64,000 nucleotides of DNA from Comamonas testosteroni TK102 (GCF_000739375.1 NZ_CP006704.1:372001-436000), one strand, 5' to 3'; positions 9,601 to 21,738 are shown, counted from the stretch's first letter. Program-made: numbers and translations. The notes: a model not told the origin generated them from the letters alone.

Positions 9601-9776
9601 TCCGTCATGGTCTGTGACGTGGCGCCCGGGTAGGTCGCTGTCACGTTGATGGTGGGAGGTGCCACCGATGGGAACTGTGCCACCGGTAGCTTGGTGATGG
9701 AGATCACGCCCGCAATGATCACGAAAATCGCGATCACCCAGGCAAAGATCGGTCTGTGGATGAAAAACTTGGACAT
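6597..9776 (-). CDS. RND (HAE1) multidrug efflux transporter, AcrB type
   Basis: A 1059-residue inner-membrane proton antiporter that takes drugs, solvents or other hydrophobic compounds from the periplasm and inner leaflet. Hallmarks are the N-terminus FFIHRPIFAWVIAI, the two large periplasmic loops after TM1 and TM7, and the proton-relay acidic pair in GIVVDDAIVVVENVER on TM4. Length matches AcrB/TtgB/MexB (about 1045-1050). It starts 12 bases after the membrane-fusion gene and overlaps the channel gene. Substrate range cannot be read from the sequence. Confidence 0.96.
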   Translation of the reverse strand: MSKFFIHRPIFAWVIAIFVIIAGVISITKLPVAQFPSVAPPTINVTATYPGATSQTMTDSVLQLIEREINGAQGLMYMEASAPAGGQGTLTVTFAPGTNPDLAQVDVQNRLSRVLPRLPQVVQALGVRVDKSMSNFLMILAFQAESGETSRDDIADYVNRNVVPEIQRLDGVGKAQLFASGRAMRVWVDPAKLQGFGLSIASVNAAIAAQNQQISGGALGNLPSTPGTTTTATIVVPGQLSTPEEFGEVVLRSNSDGSTVRLKDVARIELGIESYAFESRLDGKPAVAMAVQLTSTANAMATAKLVKAKMAEMEPFLPAGVKWSSPYDTSKFVKISIEKVVHTLLEAIVLVFIVMLIFLQNIRYTLIPTIVVPIALLDTFAVMLVAGLTINILAMFAMVLVIGIVVDDAIVVVENVERIMAEEGLPPKEATIKAMGQIQGAVVGITVILVTVFLPLAMFSGATGNIYRQFSLVMAISIFFSGFFALTLTPALCATMLKPIPKGHAHDKKTGLLGPFYNWFNRKFEAGTRRYSAALSGVVKRSVQAFIVYLLVIAGVVFMFLRLPTAFLPTEDQGYVISLAQLPPGASLERTSKTMAELEKFALSQPETDHIVSILGFSFMGQGQNVGLAFTTLKDWSERTGAGSDAKSFAGRTMGAMSALRDGFIFTLVPPSISELGNSDGFTFRLQDRGAKGHAALLEARNQLVAKANQSPVLTGVRFDGVDDAPQWQVDINRDAVYAQRVSMGDLATTLATALGSSNSTDFPNNGFMQRVTIQADAARRMQPEDVMRLTVPNAQGQLVELSTMVNAKWISGPMQLTRYNGYPSMSITGQAKPGFTSGDAMKEMEKLAQELPDGFGYEWTGQSLDEKKAGSSAMLLYAFSILAVFLCLAALYESWSIPLSVLLVVPLGVFGAVAGMLMRGMPNDIYFQVALITVIGLSAKNAILIAEFAKDLHAEGKSALEAALEAGHLRFRPILMTSLAFILGVVPLYIASGASAASQKEIGTGVFWGMVIGTPISVFLVPVFFVAVFNLFGKKSKQDSNATPPAATSAAQGGSQHE

Positions 9777-9788
9777 GGATCGTGCCTG

Positions 9789-11105
9789 TTACTTGGCTGC
9801 CTTGCCTTCGCCAGCAGCTTCGGCTGGTGCGGCAGCTTTCTCTTGCGCTGGTGCGGCGGGGGCCGCAGCAGAGGGCTGTGCTGGGGCGCCGGCAGCTGCA
9901 TTGTTGATCTCGACGGGCTTGACCTTCTTGGCTCCCATGCCCACCTTGATCAGGCCGTCCACCATGACTTTTTCTCCGGCCTTCAGGCCAGATGTGACGA
10001 CCCAGTTGGTGCCACTGGACTGACTGATCTGAACGGGACGCGGCGCCACCGAGCCATCCTCGGCCACGATCATGACGAAGTTGCCCTTTTCGTTGCGGGT
10101 CACGGCCTGTTGCGGAATCAGCGCGGCGTTCTCGACCTGTGCCTGCTCCAGGTGCACGCGCACATAGGTGCCGGGCAGCAGCAGTCCATCGGGGTTGGGC
10201 AGTTCCGCGCGCACGCTGACCTGGCCGGTAGTCGGGTCCACGGTCAGGTCGGTGAACAGCAGCTTGCCGGTGTGTGCGTATTCCTTGCCATCGTCCAAAT
10301 AGACGTGGACGCGCGCGGCGTTGTCACCTACCTTTGCCAACTTGCCGGAGCTGAGCGCTTCGCGCATGCGCATGATGTCGGAAGAGGATTGGGTCAGGTT
10401 CACATACAGCGGATTGACTTGCTGAATGGTCGCCAGTTGCGTGGCTTCGCCCTGGCCGACCAGTGCACCTTCCGTCACCAGAGCGCGGCCGATGCGCCCG
10501 GAGATGGGGGCGGTCACGCTGGCATAGCCTAGGTTGACGTTGGCATTGGTGACTGCCGCCTTACCTGCGGCAACCTGTGCCAGGGCCGCTTTTTCGTTGG
10601 CGATGGCGGTGTCGTATTCCTGCTTGCTGATGGCATTGGCCTCCACCAGCGGCTTGTAGCGGCGGGCGGTGGCAGATGCCTGAGCCAGGTTGGCTTCGGC
10701 CTGTGCCAAGGTCGCCTGGGCGCTTTGCAGATTGGCCTTGTAGGGGGTGTTGTCGATCTCGAACAAGGCCTGGCCGGCCTTGACATCCGAGCCTTCGCGG
10801 AACAGGCGCTTTTGCACAATGCCGGCCGCGCGGGCTCGCACCTGGGCAATGCGCGATGGCTCCAGGCGACCGGGCAGATCGGAGATCAGGGGCACGTTTT
10901 GCATGGATACCGTCACCACACCCACTTCGGGGGGCTGTGCCTGTGCGGCGGCCTGTGCCTTTTGGGCTTCCGCGTTTTTGTCACTGCATGCGACTAGGCC
11001 CAGTGCAGCAGCCAGGCTCAGGCCGATGACCATGGAGCGGGTGCCGGATGCGGCTGAATTGGACTGGTTGTCGGGAGCCTGGTGTGCTTCATACATCGGG
11101 TGCAT
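9789..11105 (-). CDS. RND periplasmic adaptor (membrane fusion) lipoprotein, AcrA type
   Basis: A 438-residue adaptor linking the RND pump with the outer-membrane duct. It has a long N-terminus, a hydrophobic stretch and a lipobox LVAC (Cys40), then the lipoyl halves, an alpha-helical hairpin with Ala/Gln repeats, a beta-barrel domain and a low-complexity Ala/Pro C-terminus. The ATG at 11105 has a strong GGAAGGA site 5 bases upstream. The open frame continues well upstream through the divergent regulatory region but has no plausible start there. First gene of the efflux operon; see the palindrome and hairpin in its leader. Confidence 0.95.
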   Translation of the reverse strand: MHPMYEAHQAPDNQSNSAASGTRSMVIGLSLAAALGLVACSDKNAEAQKAQAAAQAQPPEVGVVTVSMQNVPLISDLPGRLEPSRIAQVRARAAGIVQKRLFREGSDVKAGQALFEIDNTPYKANLQSAQATLAQAEANLAQASATARRYKPLVEANAISKQEYDTAIANEKAALAQVAAGKAAVTNANVNLGYASVTAPISGRIGRALVTEGALVGQGEATQLATIQQVNPLYVNLTQSSSDIMRMREALSSGKLAKVGDNAARVHVYLDDGKEYAHTGKLLFTDLTVDPTTGQVSVRAELPNPDGLLLPGTYVRVHLEQAQVENAALIPQQAVTRNEKGNFVMIVAEDGSVAPRPVQISQSSGTNWVVTSGLKAGEKVMVDGLIKVGMGAKKVKPVEINNAAAGAPAQPSAAAPAAPAQEKAAAPAEAAGEGKAAK

Positions 11106-11136
11106 GAACGTCCTTCCGGTTGACATTGTGAAAACG

Positions 11137-11166
11137 AAAAAGAGCGCAGTCCTCAGGGGTGCGCTC
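11137..11166 (-). promoter_or_regulatory. Terminator-like hairpin in the leader of the efflux operon
   Basis: Read leftward, GAGCGCA (11166-11160) pairs perfectly with TGCGCTC (11148-11142) around an 11-base loop and is followed by five T (11141-11137). It ends about 32 bases before the adaptor start codon. No other leftward gene lies upstream, so it is a candidate transcription attenuator. Confidence 0.5.
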
Positions 11167-11213
11167 GTTTGGGTGGAAACCCTAGATGGCTTCCTGCGTA
11201 TCGGTGCTAGAGA

Positions 11214-11243
11214 AATTATACATACATGCATAAATGTATAATT
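11214..11243. promoter_or_regulatory. Palindromic operator between tetR and the efflux operon
   Basis: Perfect 10-base inverted arms AATTATACAT (11214-11223) and ATGTATAATT (11234-11243) with a 10-base spacer. Each arm contains TATAAT on the outward-reading strand (11237-11242 for tetR, 11220-11215 for the efflux operon). Repressor binding could therefore mask both -10 boxes. Good -35 boxes are not evident. AcrR/TtgR-family operators of similar size lie in the same divergent position in related systems. Confidence 0.65.
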
Positions 11244-11322
11244 GAAAACGTTGCGTAAAGCAGCTGTGAAAAGTTTTTTCCCGCGGCGAACTATCGCTGT
11301 CGGGTGAGGAAGAAGGTGAGTG

Positions 11323-11943
11323 ATGGCTCGAAGAACCAAGGCTGAAGCGGATGAGACGCGCACCAAGCTGCTGGATGCGGCCGAAGAGGTGTTTTTCGAG
11401 AAGGGCGTGTCTCGTACATCTCTGGGCGATATTGCGCAGCGTGCAGGGGCTACACGCGGAGCGGTGTACTGGCACTTCAAGGACAAGATGGATGTCTTTG
11501 TTTCCATGCTTGGGCGCATATGCCTGCCTTTCGAAGAAATCTGTGACGACAGGTACGGCGACCTGTTGCCGTTAGAGCGTATTCGTCACTCCATCCTGTG
11601 TGTGTTCGAGAGTCTGGATGAGGATGAGCGCCGGCGCAAAGTGTTTGAAACAGCGCTCTTCAAGATGGAGTACGTGGGCGAACTTGCTGATGTGCGCTTG
11701 CAGCATATCGAAAGTTCAGGCTTTGCCCGGGAAAAATTTGCGCGTGATCTCGCGGCTGCTGCGGAGGGGCAGTCCCTGCGGTTGTCGGTATCCCCGGAAG
11801 AGGCAGCCCTTGGTTTGCACTCTCTTTTTGTCGGACTCATACATGGCTGGGTGTTGACCGAAGGAAGTTTCTCACTGGTCAAGGTTGGCTCGATGTCGGT
11901 GGATGTCTACTTGTCTGGTTTGGGATTTCGGGTGAATTTGTGA
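11323..11943 (+). CDS. TetR-family repressor of the divergent RND operon (AcrR/TtgR type)
   Basis: A 206-residue regulator starting MARRTKAEADETR, with the TetR helix-turn-helix at about 10-56 (SLGDIAQRAGATRGAVYWHFKDK) and the AcrR/TtgR-like C-terminal ligand domain. The order and N-terminal sequence strongly resemble AcrR, TtgR and SmeT, which repress divergent pump operons until a drug or solvent binds. The ATG at 11323 is preceded by GAGGAAGAAGG; a GTG one codon earlier is also in frame. The palindrome at 11214-11243 is the likely operator, giving autoregulation. Confidence 0.93.
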   Translation: MARRTKAEADETRTKLLDAAEEVFFEKGVSRTSLGDIAQRAGATRGAVYWHFKDKMDVFVSMLGRICLPFEEICDDRYGDLLPLERIRHSILCVFESLDEDERRRKVFETALFKMEYVGELADVRLQHIESSGFAREKFARDLAAAAEGQSLRLSVSPEEAALGLHSLFVGLIHGWVLTEGSFSLVKVGSMSVDVYLSGLGFRVNL

Positions 11944-12017
11944 TTTGGGTGTCCAAAGCCGTGCAATAATTGCGGCTGTTGAATTGTTGTTGGCCGTGCA
12001 AGCGGCCTGCCGGATTC

Positions 12018-12093
12018 GCGGCTGTAGCTCAGTGGATAGAGTATTGGCCTCCGAAGCCAAGGGTCGTGGGTTCGATCCCCGCCAGCCGCGCCA
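12018..12093 (+). tRNA. tRNA-Arg (CCG)
   Basis: A 76-base cloverleaf with perfect GCGGCTG/CAGCCGC acceptor, TTCGATC T-loop, anticodon CCG and encoded CCA. It stands ahead of the tuf-linked tRNA cluster and is separated from it by a terminator-like palindrome. Confidence 0.97.
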
Positions 12094-12112
12094 GCATCGA
12101 TCTTCGGTAAGA

Positions 12113-12138
12113 AAAAAGAAATTTCGAAATTTCTTTTT
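12113..12138. terminator. Perfect AT-rich palindrome after tRNA-Arg
   Basis: A 26-base perfect palindrome (13-base arms AAAAAGAAATTTC and its complement) followed by T-rich DNA. It acts most simply as the tRNA-Arg terminator, although the stem is weak because it is AT-rich. Confidence 0.55.
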
Positions 12139-12155
12139 AAGCTGAAAATAGATGC

Positions 12156-12161
12156 TACAAT
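12156..12161 (+). promoter_or_regulatory. Candidate -10 box for the tRNA-Tyr/tuf transcript
   Basis: TACAAT lies 12 bases before tRNA-Tyr. The corresponding -35 position falls in the T-run of the preceding palindrome and is a poor match, so support is moderate. Confidence 0.4.
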
Positions 12162-12173
12162 TCGAGTCTCTTC

Positions 12174-12259
12174 GGAGGGGTGGCCGAGTGGTTAAAGGCA
12201 GCAGACTGTAAATCTGCCCGCTAACGCGTACACAGGTTCGAATCCTGTCCCCTCCACCA
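12174..12259 (+). tRNA. tRNA-Tyr (GTA)
   Basis: An 86-base class II tRNA with long variable arm, acceptor GGAGGGG/CCCCTCC, anticodon GTA and encoded CCA. First of the Tyr-Gly-Thr set that precedes tuf, as in the E. coli tufB operon. Confidence 0.97.
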
Positions 12260-12317
12260 GCAATGGTTGAGAAGAGCGATTGCTAGAAATAGTAGTCACG
12301 TGCAGTAGTAAATCTGT

Positions 12318-12391
12318 GCGGGAGTAGTTCAATGGTAGAACCCTAGCCTTCCAAGCTAATGACGCGGGTTCGATTCCCGTCTCCCGCTCCA
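12318..12391 (+). tRNA. tRNA-Gly (TCC)
   Basis: A 74-base cloverleaf with perfect GCGGGAG/CTCCCGC acceptor, anticodon TCC and encoded CCA; second tRNA of the tuf-linked set. Confidence 0.97.
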
Positions 12392-12434
12392 GTTTGCGAG
12401 CAAAGATTTTAGAGGTTGTTTTTGCAACTTCTTT

Positions 12435-12509
<75 letters not shown>

Positions 12510-12584
12510 TTTTCTGGTGCGCTCGCTTGATAGGGTTGCGCCGAAATCCTCTTGCAGTGAATTAATTTTTTCGGAGTCGGAAAA

Positions 12585-13775
12585 ATGGCAAAAGAAAAAT
12601 TCGAGCGCACCAAGCCCCACGTGAACGTGGGCACCATCGGTCACGTTGACCACGGCAAGACCACCCTGACTGCTGCTATCGCTACCGTGCTGTCCAAGCA
12701 CTTCGGCGGTGAAGCCAAGGACTACTCGCAGATCGACAACGCTCCCGAAGAAAAGGCTCGTGGCATCACGATCAACACTTCGCACGTTGAATACGAAACT
12801 GCCAACCGCCACTACGCTCACGTGGACTGCCCTGGCCACGCTGACTATGTGAAGAACATGATTACTGGTGCCGCTCAGATGGACGGCGCTATCCTGGTTT
12901 GCTCCGCTGCTGACGGCCCCATGCCCCAGACTCGCGAGCACATCCTGCTGTCGCGTCAGGTGGGCGTTCCCTACATCATCGTGTTCCTGAACAAGGCCGA
13001 CATGGTGGACGACGAAGAACTGCTGGAACTGGTCGAAATGGAAGTGCGCGAGCTGCTGTCCAAGTACGACTTCCCCGGCGACGACACCCCCATCATCCGC
13101 GGCTCTGCCAAGCTGGCTCTGGAAGGCGACCAATCCGACAAGGGTGAACCCGCTATCCTGCGTCTGGCCGAAGCTCTGGACACCTACATCCCCACTCCCG
13201 AGCGTGCTGTTGACGGCGCCTTCGTGATGCCCGTGGAAGACGTGTTCTCCATCTCCGGTCGCGGTACCGTGGTGACTGGCCGTATCGAGCGCGGTATTGT
13301 CAAGGTCGGCGAAGAAATCGAAATCGTCGGTATCAAGGACACCGTCAAGACCACGGTCACCGGCGTGGAAATGTTCCGCAAGCTGCTGGACCAAGGTCAA
13401 GCTGGCGACAACGTGGGTCTGCTGCTGCGCGGCACCAAACGTGAAGACGTGGAACGCGGCCAAGTGCTGTGCAAGCCCGGCTCCATCAAGCCCCACACCA
13501 ACTTCACTGCTGAAGTTTATGTGCTGTCGAAGGACGAAGGCGGTCGCCACACTCCCTTCTTCAACAACTACCGTCCCCAGTTCTACTTCCGTACAACTGA
13601 CGTGACCGGCTCCATCGAACTGCCCGAAGGCAAGGAAATGGTGATGCCTGGCGACAACGTGTCGATCACCGTGAAGCTGATCGCTCCCATCGCCATGGAA
13701 GAAGGTCTGCGTTTCGCTATCCGCGAAGGTGGTCGTACTGTGGGTGCCGGTGTGGTTGCCACGATCATTGCATAA
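12585..13775 (+). CDS. tuf: Elongation factor Tu
   Basis: A 396-residue GTPase that brings aminoacyl-tRNA to the ribosome. The P-loop GHVDHGKT is at residues 19-26, the switch region includes [13 protein letters not shown], followed by [15 protein letters not shown] and the base-specificity motif NKAD. Domains II and III follow at normal length. Codon use is strongly biased, as expected for a highly expressed gene. It is preceded by tRNA-Tyr, tRNA-Gly and tRNA-Thr and followed by tRNA-Trp, secE and nusG, matching the E. coli tufB context. Burkholderiales often have a second tuf copy elsewhere; this is the one next to secE. Confidence 0.99.
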   Translation: MAKEKFERTKPHVNVGTIGHVDHGKTTLTAAIATVLSKHFGGEAKDYSQIDNAPEEKARGITINTSHVEYETANRHYAHVDCPGHADYVKNMITGAAQMDGAILVCSAADGPMPQTREHILLSRQVGVPYIIVFLNKADMVDDEELLELVEMEVRELLSKYDFPGDDTPIIRGSAKLALEGDQSDKGEPAILRLAEALDTYIPTPERAVDGAFVMPVEDVFSISGRGTVVTGRIERGIVKVGEEIEIVGIKDTVKTTVTGVEMFRKLLDQGQAGDNVGLLLRGTKREDVERGQVLCKPGSIKPHTNFTAEVYVLSKDEGGRHTPFFNNYRPQFYFRTTDVTGSIELPEGKEMVMPGDNVSITVKLIAPIAMEEGLRFAIREGGRTVGAGVVATIIA

Positions 13776-13785
13776 TTGATTTTGT

Positions 13786-13861
13786 AGGGGTATAGCTCAA
13801 TTGGCAGAGCGTCGGTCTCCAAAACCGAAGGTTGTAGGTTCGATTCCTACTGCCCCTGCCA
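13786..13861 (+). tRNA. tRNA-Trp (CCA)
   Basis: A 76-base cloverleaf starting 10 bases after tuf, with acceptor AGGGGTA/TGCCCCT (one G-U pair), anticodon CCA and encoded 3' CCA. Conserved position between tuf and secE. Confidence 0.97.
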
Positions 13862-13885
13862 CCTCTTAATGGTGGAATCAACAAG

Positions 13886-13907
13886 AGCCCGCCTTTGGCG
13901 GGCTTTT
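13886..13907 (+). terminator. Terminator after tuf-tRNA-Trp
   Basis: Perfect 8-base stem AGCCCGCC/GGCGGGCT with a TTT loop followed by TTT. It separates the tuf-tRNA-Trp transcript from secE, although the short T-run may allow readthrough. Confidence 0.75.
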
Positions 13908-13948
13908 GTGTCTTGAAATTGCACCTTTTTGTGCATTTGAAACAAAAT

Positions 13949-14332
13949 ATGGCCACTACTCAGGTTGAAACAGTCAGCTCTGCAGCTGACAAAGCAAAAA
14001 TAGCCGCTGTTGCGGCTTTAGTTGTTGCTTCTATTGCTGGCTTTTATCTGTTGAGCAAGCAAGGCGCACTGGTGCAGTGGGCGACTTTGATTGTCGGCCT
14101 GGCTCTGGCTGCTGGCGTGTTTCTGATCTCTGAGCCGGGTAAGCGCTTCATTGGCTTTGCCCGTGATGCTTGGCGTGAGGTGAAGAAGGTGGTCTGGCCC
14201 ACCCGCAAGGAAACCATGCAGATGACTCTGTATGTCTTTGCTTTCGTGGTGGTGATGGCCTTGTTCTTGTGGTTCACCGATAAGACGCTTGAATGGGTCT
14301 TGTACGACTTGATTTTGGGCTGGAGGAAGTAA
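13949..14332 (+). CDS. secE: Preprotein translocase subunit SecE
   Basis: A 127-residue inner-membrane protein of the SecYEG channel. Unlike the single-helix SecE of many bacteria it has the three-helix proteobacterial form: hydrophobic segments at about 19-36, 42-58 and 95-115, with the conserved amphipathic stretch [13 protein letters not shown] before the last helix. I chose the ATG at 13949 because the upstream in-frame codons overlap the terminator. Its stop overlaps the nusG start by one base. Confidence 0.97.
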   Translation: MATTQVETVSSAADKAKIAAVAALVVASIAGFYLLSKQGALVQWATLIVGLALAAGVFLISEPGKRFIGFARDAWREVKKVVWPTRKETMQMTLYVFAFVVVMALFLWFTDKTLEWVLYDLILGWRK

Positions 14333-14919
14333 TGGCTGATGCAGTCGAAACAGATGTGAATGGTGGAACGGCGGGACCCGCCAACCCCGATCTGCGCTGG
14401 TATATCGTCCATGCCTATTCGGGTATGGAGAAGGCTGTCGAGCGCAATATTGCCGAGCGTATTGCGCGCTCGGACATGCAGTCCAAGTTTGGCCGCATCC
14501 TGGTGCCTTCCGAAGAAGTTGTGGAAATGCGCAACGGCACCCGTCGCACGACAGAGCGCCGCCTGTTCCCCGGTTATGTGTTCGTTGAAATGGTGATGGA
14601 TGACGATACATGGCATCTGGTGAAGCACACCAGCAAGGTGACCGGTTTCGTCGGTGGCGCCAAAAATCGTCCTGCTCCCATCTCCGAGGAAGAAGTTCGC
14701 AAGATCGTCGACCAGATGCAGGAAGGCACCGAGAAGCCTCGCCACAAGGTCGAGTTCATGGTTGGCGAAATGGTTCGTGTCAAGGAGGGTCCTTTCGCAG
14801 ACTTCAATGGCTCCGTGGAAGAAGTCAACTACGAAAAGAACCGTCTGCGTGTGTCGGTCACCATCTTTGGCCGTGCGACTCCTGTGGAATTGGAATTCTC
14901 TCAAGTTGAGAAAACTTGA
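14332..14919 (+). CDS. nusG: Transcription termination/antitermination protein NusG
   Basis: A 195-residue protein with the NGN domain ([19 protein letters not shown], about 19-125) that binds RNA polymerase clamp helices, and a C-terminal KOW domain ([21 protein letters not shown]) that binds Rho or ribosomal protein S10. Length and order match the family. It is translationally coupled to secE (TAATG overlap, AGGA upstream). A 9-base inverted repeat covers its last codons and a terminator follows at 14940-14974. Confidence 0.98.
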   Translation: MADAVETDVNGGTAGPANPDLRWYIVHAYSGMEKAVERNIAERIARSDMQSKFGRILVPSEEVVEMRNGTRRTTERRLFPGYVFVEMVMDDDTWHLVKHTSKVTGFVGGAKNRPAPISEEEVRKIVDQMQEGTEKPRHKVEFMVGEMVRVKEGPFADFNGSVEEVNYEKNRLRVSVTIFGRATPVELEFSQVEKT

Positions 14920-14939
14920 GATTCGCAATAGAATCTAGG

Positions 14940-14974
14940 GCTTCGCATTTTTTGACTCGATGCGGAGCTTTTTT
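14940..14974 (+). terminator. Terminator after nusG
   Basis: GCTTCGCAT pairs with ATGCGGAGC (one G-U pair) around an 11-base loop and is followed by six T. Its loop contains TTGACT, which with TAGAGT at 14976-14981 (18-base spacing) could form the rplK promoter. Confidence 0.75.
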
Positions 14975-15044
14975 GTAGAGTCAGCAACCTCGGGGAGCTG
15001 CTTGCACGCATTGCAAGTGGCGCTATACCCGTAAGGAGCTCAAC

Positions 15045-15476
15045 ATGGCGAAAAAAATCGTCGGCTTCATCAAGCTGCAAGTGCCAGCTGGTAAGGCCAA
15101 TCCTTCTCCTCCCATCGGTCCTGCGCTGGGTCAGCGCGGCCTCAACATCATGGAATTCTGCAAGGCGTTCAACGCCCAGACCCAAGGTGTCGAGCCCGGC
15201 CTGCCTCTGCCCGTGGTGATCACGGCTTTTGCTGACAAGAGCTTTACGTTCGTCATCAAGACCCCTCCCGCAACCGTTCTGATCAAGAAGGCTGTGAAGC
15301 TGGACAAGGGTTCTTCCAATCCTCTGAAGAACAAGGTCGGCAAGATCACACGTGCTCAGCTGGAAGAAATCGCCAAGACCAAGCTGAAGGACATGAACGC
15401 CGCTGACGTTGACGCTGCTGTGCGTACGCTGGCTGGTTCTGCCCGTTCGATGGGCGTGATCGTGGAGGGTGTGTAA
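15045..15476 (+). CDS. rplK: Ribosomal protein L11
   Basis: A 143-residue 50S protein starting [32 protein letters not shown], the typical N-terminal domain that contacts the GTPase-associated 23S rRNA and hosts thiostrepton; the C-terminal domain binds rRNA. The GTAAGGAG site lies 8 bases before the ATG. The rplA start codon directly follows its stop, so the two genes are translated together. Confidence 0.99.
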   Translation: MAKKIVGFIKLQVPAGKANPSPPIGPALGQRGLNIMEFCKAFNAQTQGVEPGLPLPVVITAFADKSFTFVIKTPPATVLIKKAVKLDKGSSNPLKNKVGKITRAQLEEIAKTKLKDMNAADVDAAVRTLAGSARSMGVIVEGV

Positions 15477-16172
15477 ATGGCCAAGTTGACCAAGAAGCAA
15501 AAAGCTCTCCAGGGCAAGGTTGATTCCAACAAGCTGTACGCTTTCGCTGACGCCGTGGCGCTGGTGAAGGAAGCTGCAACTGCCAAGTTCGATGAATCCA
15601 TCGACGTGGCCGTGCAACTGGGCGTGGATGCCAAGAAGTCGGACCAAGTGGTGCGTGGCGCCGTGGTTCTGCCTCACGGTACCGGCAAGACTGCTCGCGT
15701 GGCTGTGTTCGCACAAGGCGCCAAGGCTGAAGAAGCCAAGGCCGCCGGCGCTGACGTGGTCGGTATGGACGACCTGGCTGCTCAAGTCAAGGCCGGTGAC
15801 ATGCCCTTCGACGTGGTGATCGCTGCTCCCGACGCCATGCGCGTTGTGGGTCAGCTGGGCCAGATCCTGGGCCCCCGCGGCCTGATGCCTAACCCCAAGG
15901 TTGGCACCGTGACTCCTGACGTCGCTACGGCCGTGAAGAACGCCAAGGCTGGTCAAGTGCAGTTCCGCGTGGACAAGGCCGGTATCGTGCACGGCACGAT
16001 CGGTCGCCGCTCGTTCGACGCCGACAAGCTGCAGGGTAACCTGGCTGCTCTGATCGATGCGCTGAACAAGGCCAAGCCTGCTTCCAGCAAGGGTCAGTAC
16101 CTGCGCAAGGTGGCGGTGTCGTCGACCATGGGTGTGGGCGTTCGCGTCGATACACAATCCATCTCGGCGTAA
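15477..16172 (+). CDS. rplA: Ribosomal protein L1
   Basis: A 231-residue protein of the L1 stalk of the large subunit. The conserved block [19 protein letters not shown] is intact. It begins at the base after the rplK stop. In E. coli free L1 represses rplKA translation; whether the same site exists upstream here was not established. It is followed by the 226-base structured L10 leader. Confidence 0.99.
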   Translation: MAKLTKKQKALQGKVDSNKLYAFADAVALVKEAATAKFDESIDVAVQLGVDAKKSDQVVRGAVVLPHGTGKTARVAVFAQGAKAEEAKAAGADVVGMDDLAAQVKAGDMPFDVVIAAPDAMRVVGQLGQILGPRGLMPNPKVGTVTPDVATAVKNAKAGQVQFRVDKAGIVHGTIGRRSFDADKLQGNLAALIDALNKAKPASSKGQYLRKVAVSSTMGVGVRVDTQSISA

Positions 16173-16186
16173 TTGCTAGAAATCGT

Positions 16187-16291
16187 CAGATGAGCCTGGC
16201 TCATCTGGTGTGGTGGGCTGCGGGAGTTGTTGCTCCTGCAGGTCATCCAAGACCGTTGGTGTGATTTGATCACTTAATCACGAAGGCCAAC
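16187..16291 (+). promoter_or_regulatory. Structured L10 leader upstream of rplJ
   Basis: Three hairpins are visible: 16187-16207 (CAGATGAG/CTCATCTG), 16218-16241 (CTGCGGGAG/CTCCTGCAG, one G-U) and 16255-16291 (GTTGG/CCAAC enclosing GTGATT/AATCAC). In many bacteria L10(L7/L12)4 binds such a leader to repress rplJL. The assignment rests on position and structure; I did not confirm the kink-turn. Confidence 0.6.
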
Positions 16292-16398
16292 GCAGATGGC
16301 GATCCCGCTGCAGATGGAATTTTTCCTAAACAGTTGGTCGCTGCAACAAGAGCGTGTATGCAGGGCTTGCCTTGTATATGCATTTGAAGGAGTAGACC

Positions 16399-16923
16399 TT
16401 GAGTCTGAATCGCAGTGAGAAAGAAGCGGTCATTTCCGAAGTGACCAGCCTCGCCGCTAAAGCTCAAACGCTTGTGATCGCGGAATACCGTGGCATCACG
16501 GTCGCCGACATGACCAAACTGCGTGCCGATGCTCGCAGCAAGGGTGTGAGCCTGAGCGTGTTGAAGAACACCCTGGCCCGCCGTGCTGTTGCCGGTAGCG
16601 CGTTTGACGTGGTGGTTGACCAGATGACTGGTCCCCTGATCTATGGCTTCTCTGAAGACGCAGTGGCTGCCGCCAAGGTGGTGGCCGACTTCGCGAAGAC
16701 CAACGACAAGTTGGTGATTCGCGGTGGTGCGTTTGCAGGTAAGGCCCTGGACGTCGACGGCGTTAAGCAACTGGCAAACATCCCCTCTAAGGAAGTACTG
16801 CTCGCACAACTGTGCGGCTTGCTCATGTCGCCTATCTCGCGTACAGCCGTTGTGCTGGGCGCTCTGGCGACCAAGAAGGGCGAAGGCTCTGCCGAAGCGG
16901 CAGCCGAACCAGCCGCAGCCTGA
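16399..16923 (+). CDS. rplJ: Ribosomal protein L10
   Basis: A 174-residue stalk base protein that anchors L7/L12 dimers. The sequence [21 protein letters not shown] is typical. The start codon is TTG (16399), with AAGGAG 10 bases upstream; no ATG is available at the conserved N-terminus. An unusual start and the structured leader fit the translational autoregulation known for this operon. The C-terminus is Ala/Glu-rich. Confidence 0.98.
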   Translation: MSLNRSEKEAVISEVTSLAAKAQTLVIAEYRGITVADMTKLRADARSKGVSLSVLKNTLARRAVAGSAFDVVVDQMTGPLIYGFSEDAVAAAKVVADFAKTNDKLVIRGGAFAGKALDVDGVKQLANIPSKEVLLAQLCGLLMSPISRTAVVLGALATKKGEGSAEAAAEPAAA

Positions 16924-16959
16924 GTGCTCGGCAAAACCAACCAATTTTAGGAAATCAAA

Positions 16960-17337
16960 ATGGCATTCGATAAAGACGCATTCCTGACCGCCCTGGACAG
17001 CATGACTGTTCTGGAACTGAACGACCTGGTCAAGGCTATTGAAGAGAAGTTTGGCGTGTCCGCCGCTGCTATGGCTGCTCCCGCTGCCGGCGGCGCTGCT
17101 GGTGGCGCTGCTGCTGCTGAAGAAAAGACCGAATTCAACGTTGTGCTGACCGAAGCTGGCGCCAACAAGGTGTCCGTGATCAAGGCTGTGCGCGAAATCA
17201 CCGGCCTGGGTCTGAAGGAAGCCAAGGATCTGGTCGACGGCGCTCCCAAGACCGTGAAGGAAGCCGCTCCCAAGGCTGACGCTGAAGCCGCTGTGAAGAA
17301 GCTGGTTGAAGCCGGTGCTAAGGCTGAACTGAAGTAA
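16960..17337 (+). CDS. rplL: Ribosomal protein L7/L12
   Basis: A 125-residue acidic stalk protein: N-terminal dimerisation domain, Ala/Gly-rich hinge (about 40-55) and C-terminal factor-binding domain with [20 protein letters not shown] and [16 protein letters not shown]. It follows rplJ by 36 bases. Four copies per ribosome recruit elongation factors. Two terminator-like hairpins follow, before rpoB. Confidence 0.99.
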   Translation: MAFDKDAFLTALDSMTVLELNDLVKAIEEKFGVSAAAMAAPAAGGAAGGAAAAEEKTEFNVVLTEAGANKVSVIKAVREITGLGLKEAKDLVDGAPKTVKEAAPKADAEAAVKKLVEAGAKAELK

Positions 17338-17352
17338 TTCAGTGAAATCAAG

Positions 17353-17385
17353 GGCTGGAGACTCGTAAAAGGGTCTCCAGCCTTT
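17353..17385 (+). terminator. First attenuator-like hairpin between rplL and rpoB
   Basis: Perfect 10-base stem GGCTGGAGAC/GTCTCCAGCC with a 10-base loop, followed by only TTT. The weak T-run fits partial termination, as known between rplL and rpoB in E. coli. Confidence 0.7.
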
Positions 17386-17419
17386 GGCGCTTGTGGAACG
17401 CGCTGAAAGAACACACCAG

Positions 17420-17449
17420 AAAGCAGGTTTCCTAGGGAGTCTGCTTTTT
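17420..17449 (+). terminator. Second attenuator-like hairpin between rplL and rpoB
   Basis: AAAGCAG pairs with CTGCTTT around a 14-base region that can itself fold on TCC/GGA; the run of five T begins inside the right arm. A third small inverted repeat (TCTTCTG/CAGAAGA, 17454-17479) follows. Confidence 0.55.
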
Positions 17450-17611
17450 AGTGTCTTCTGACAATCCGACAGCAGAAGATGCCTTGGTTCGGGCGATGTG
17501 CAACGCATCGCCGTCAGCCATGGTTGGTAGTGGCCAACCGCCAAGCCCGCAGGAGACCCCTGTGGGGCAGTCGTCGCAGACCCAGGACTCATGTCTTTGC
17601 CCGGAGATCTC

Positions 17612-21724
<4,113 letters not shown>

Positions 21725-21738
21725 GCCCTATTAAACAG

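Noticed and set aside
14899..14921. 9-base inverted repeat at the end of nusG as a terminator
   Set aside because: TCTCAAGTT/AACTTGAGA forms a stem but lies over the stop codon and has no T-run; the true terminator is at 14940-14974.
15002..15029. TTGCAC and TATACC hexamers before rplK as a promoter
   Set aside because: Transcription would begin at the ribosome binding site itself, leaving no room for it; the signal is probably chance.
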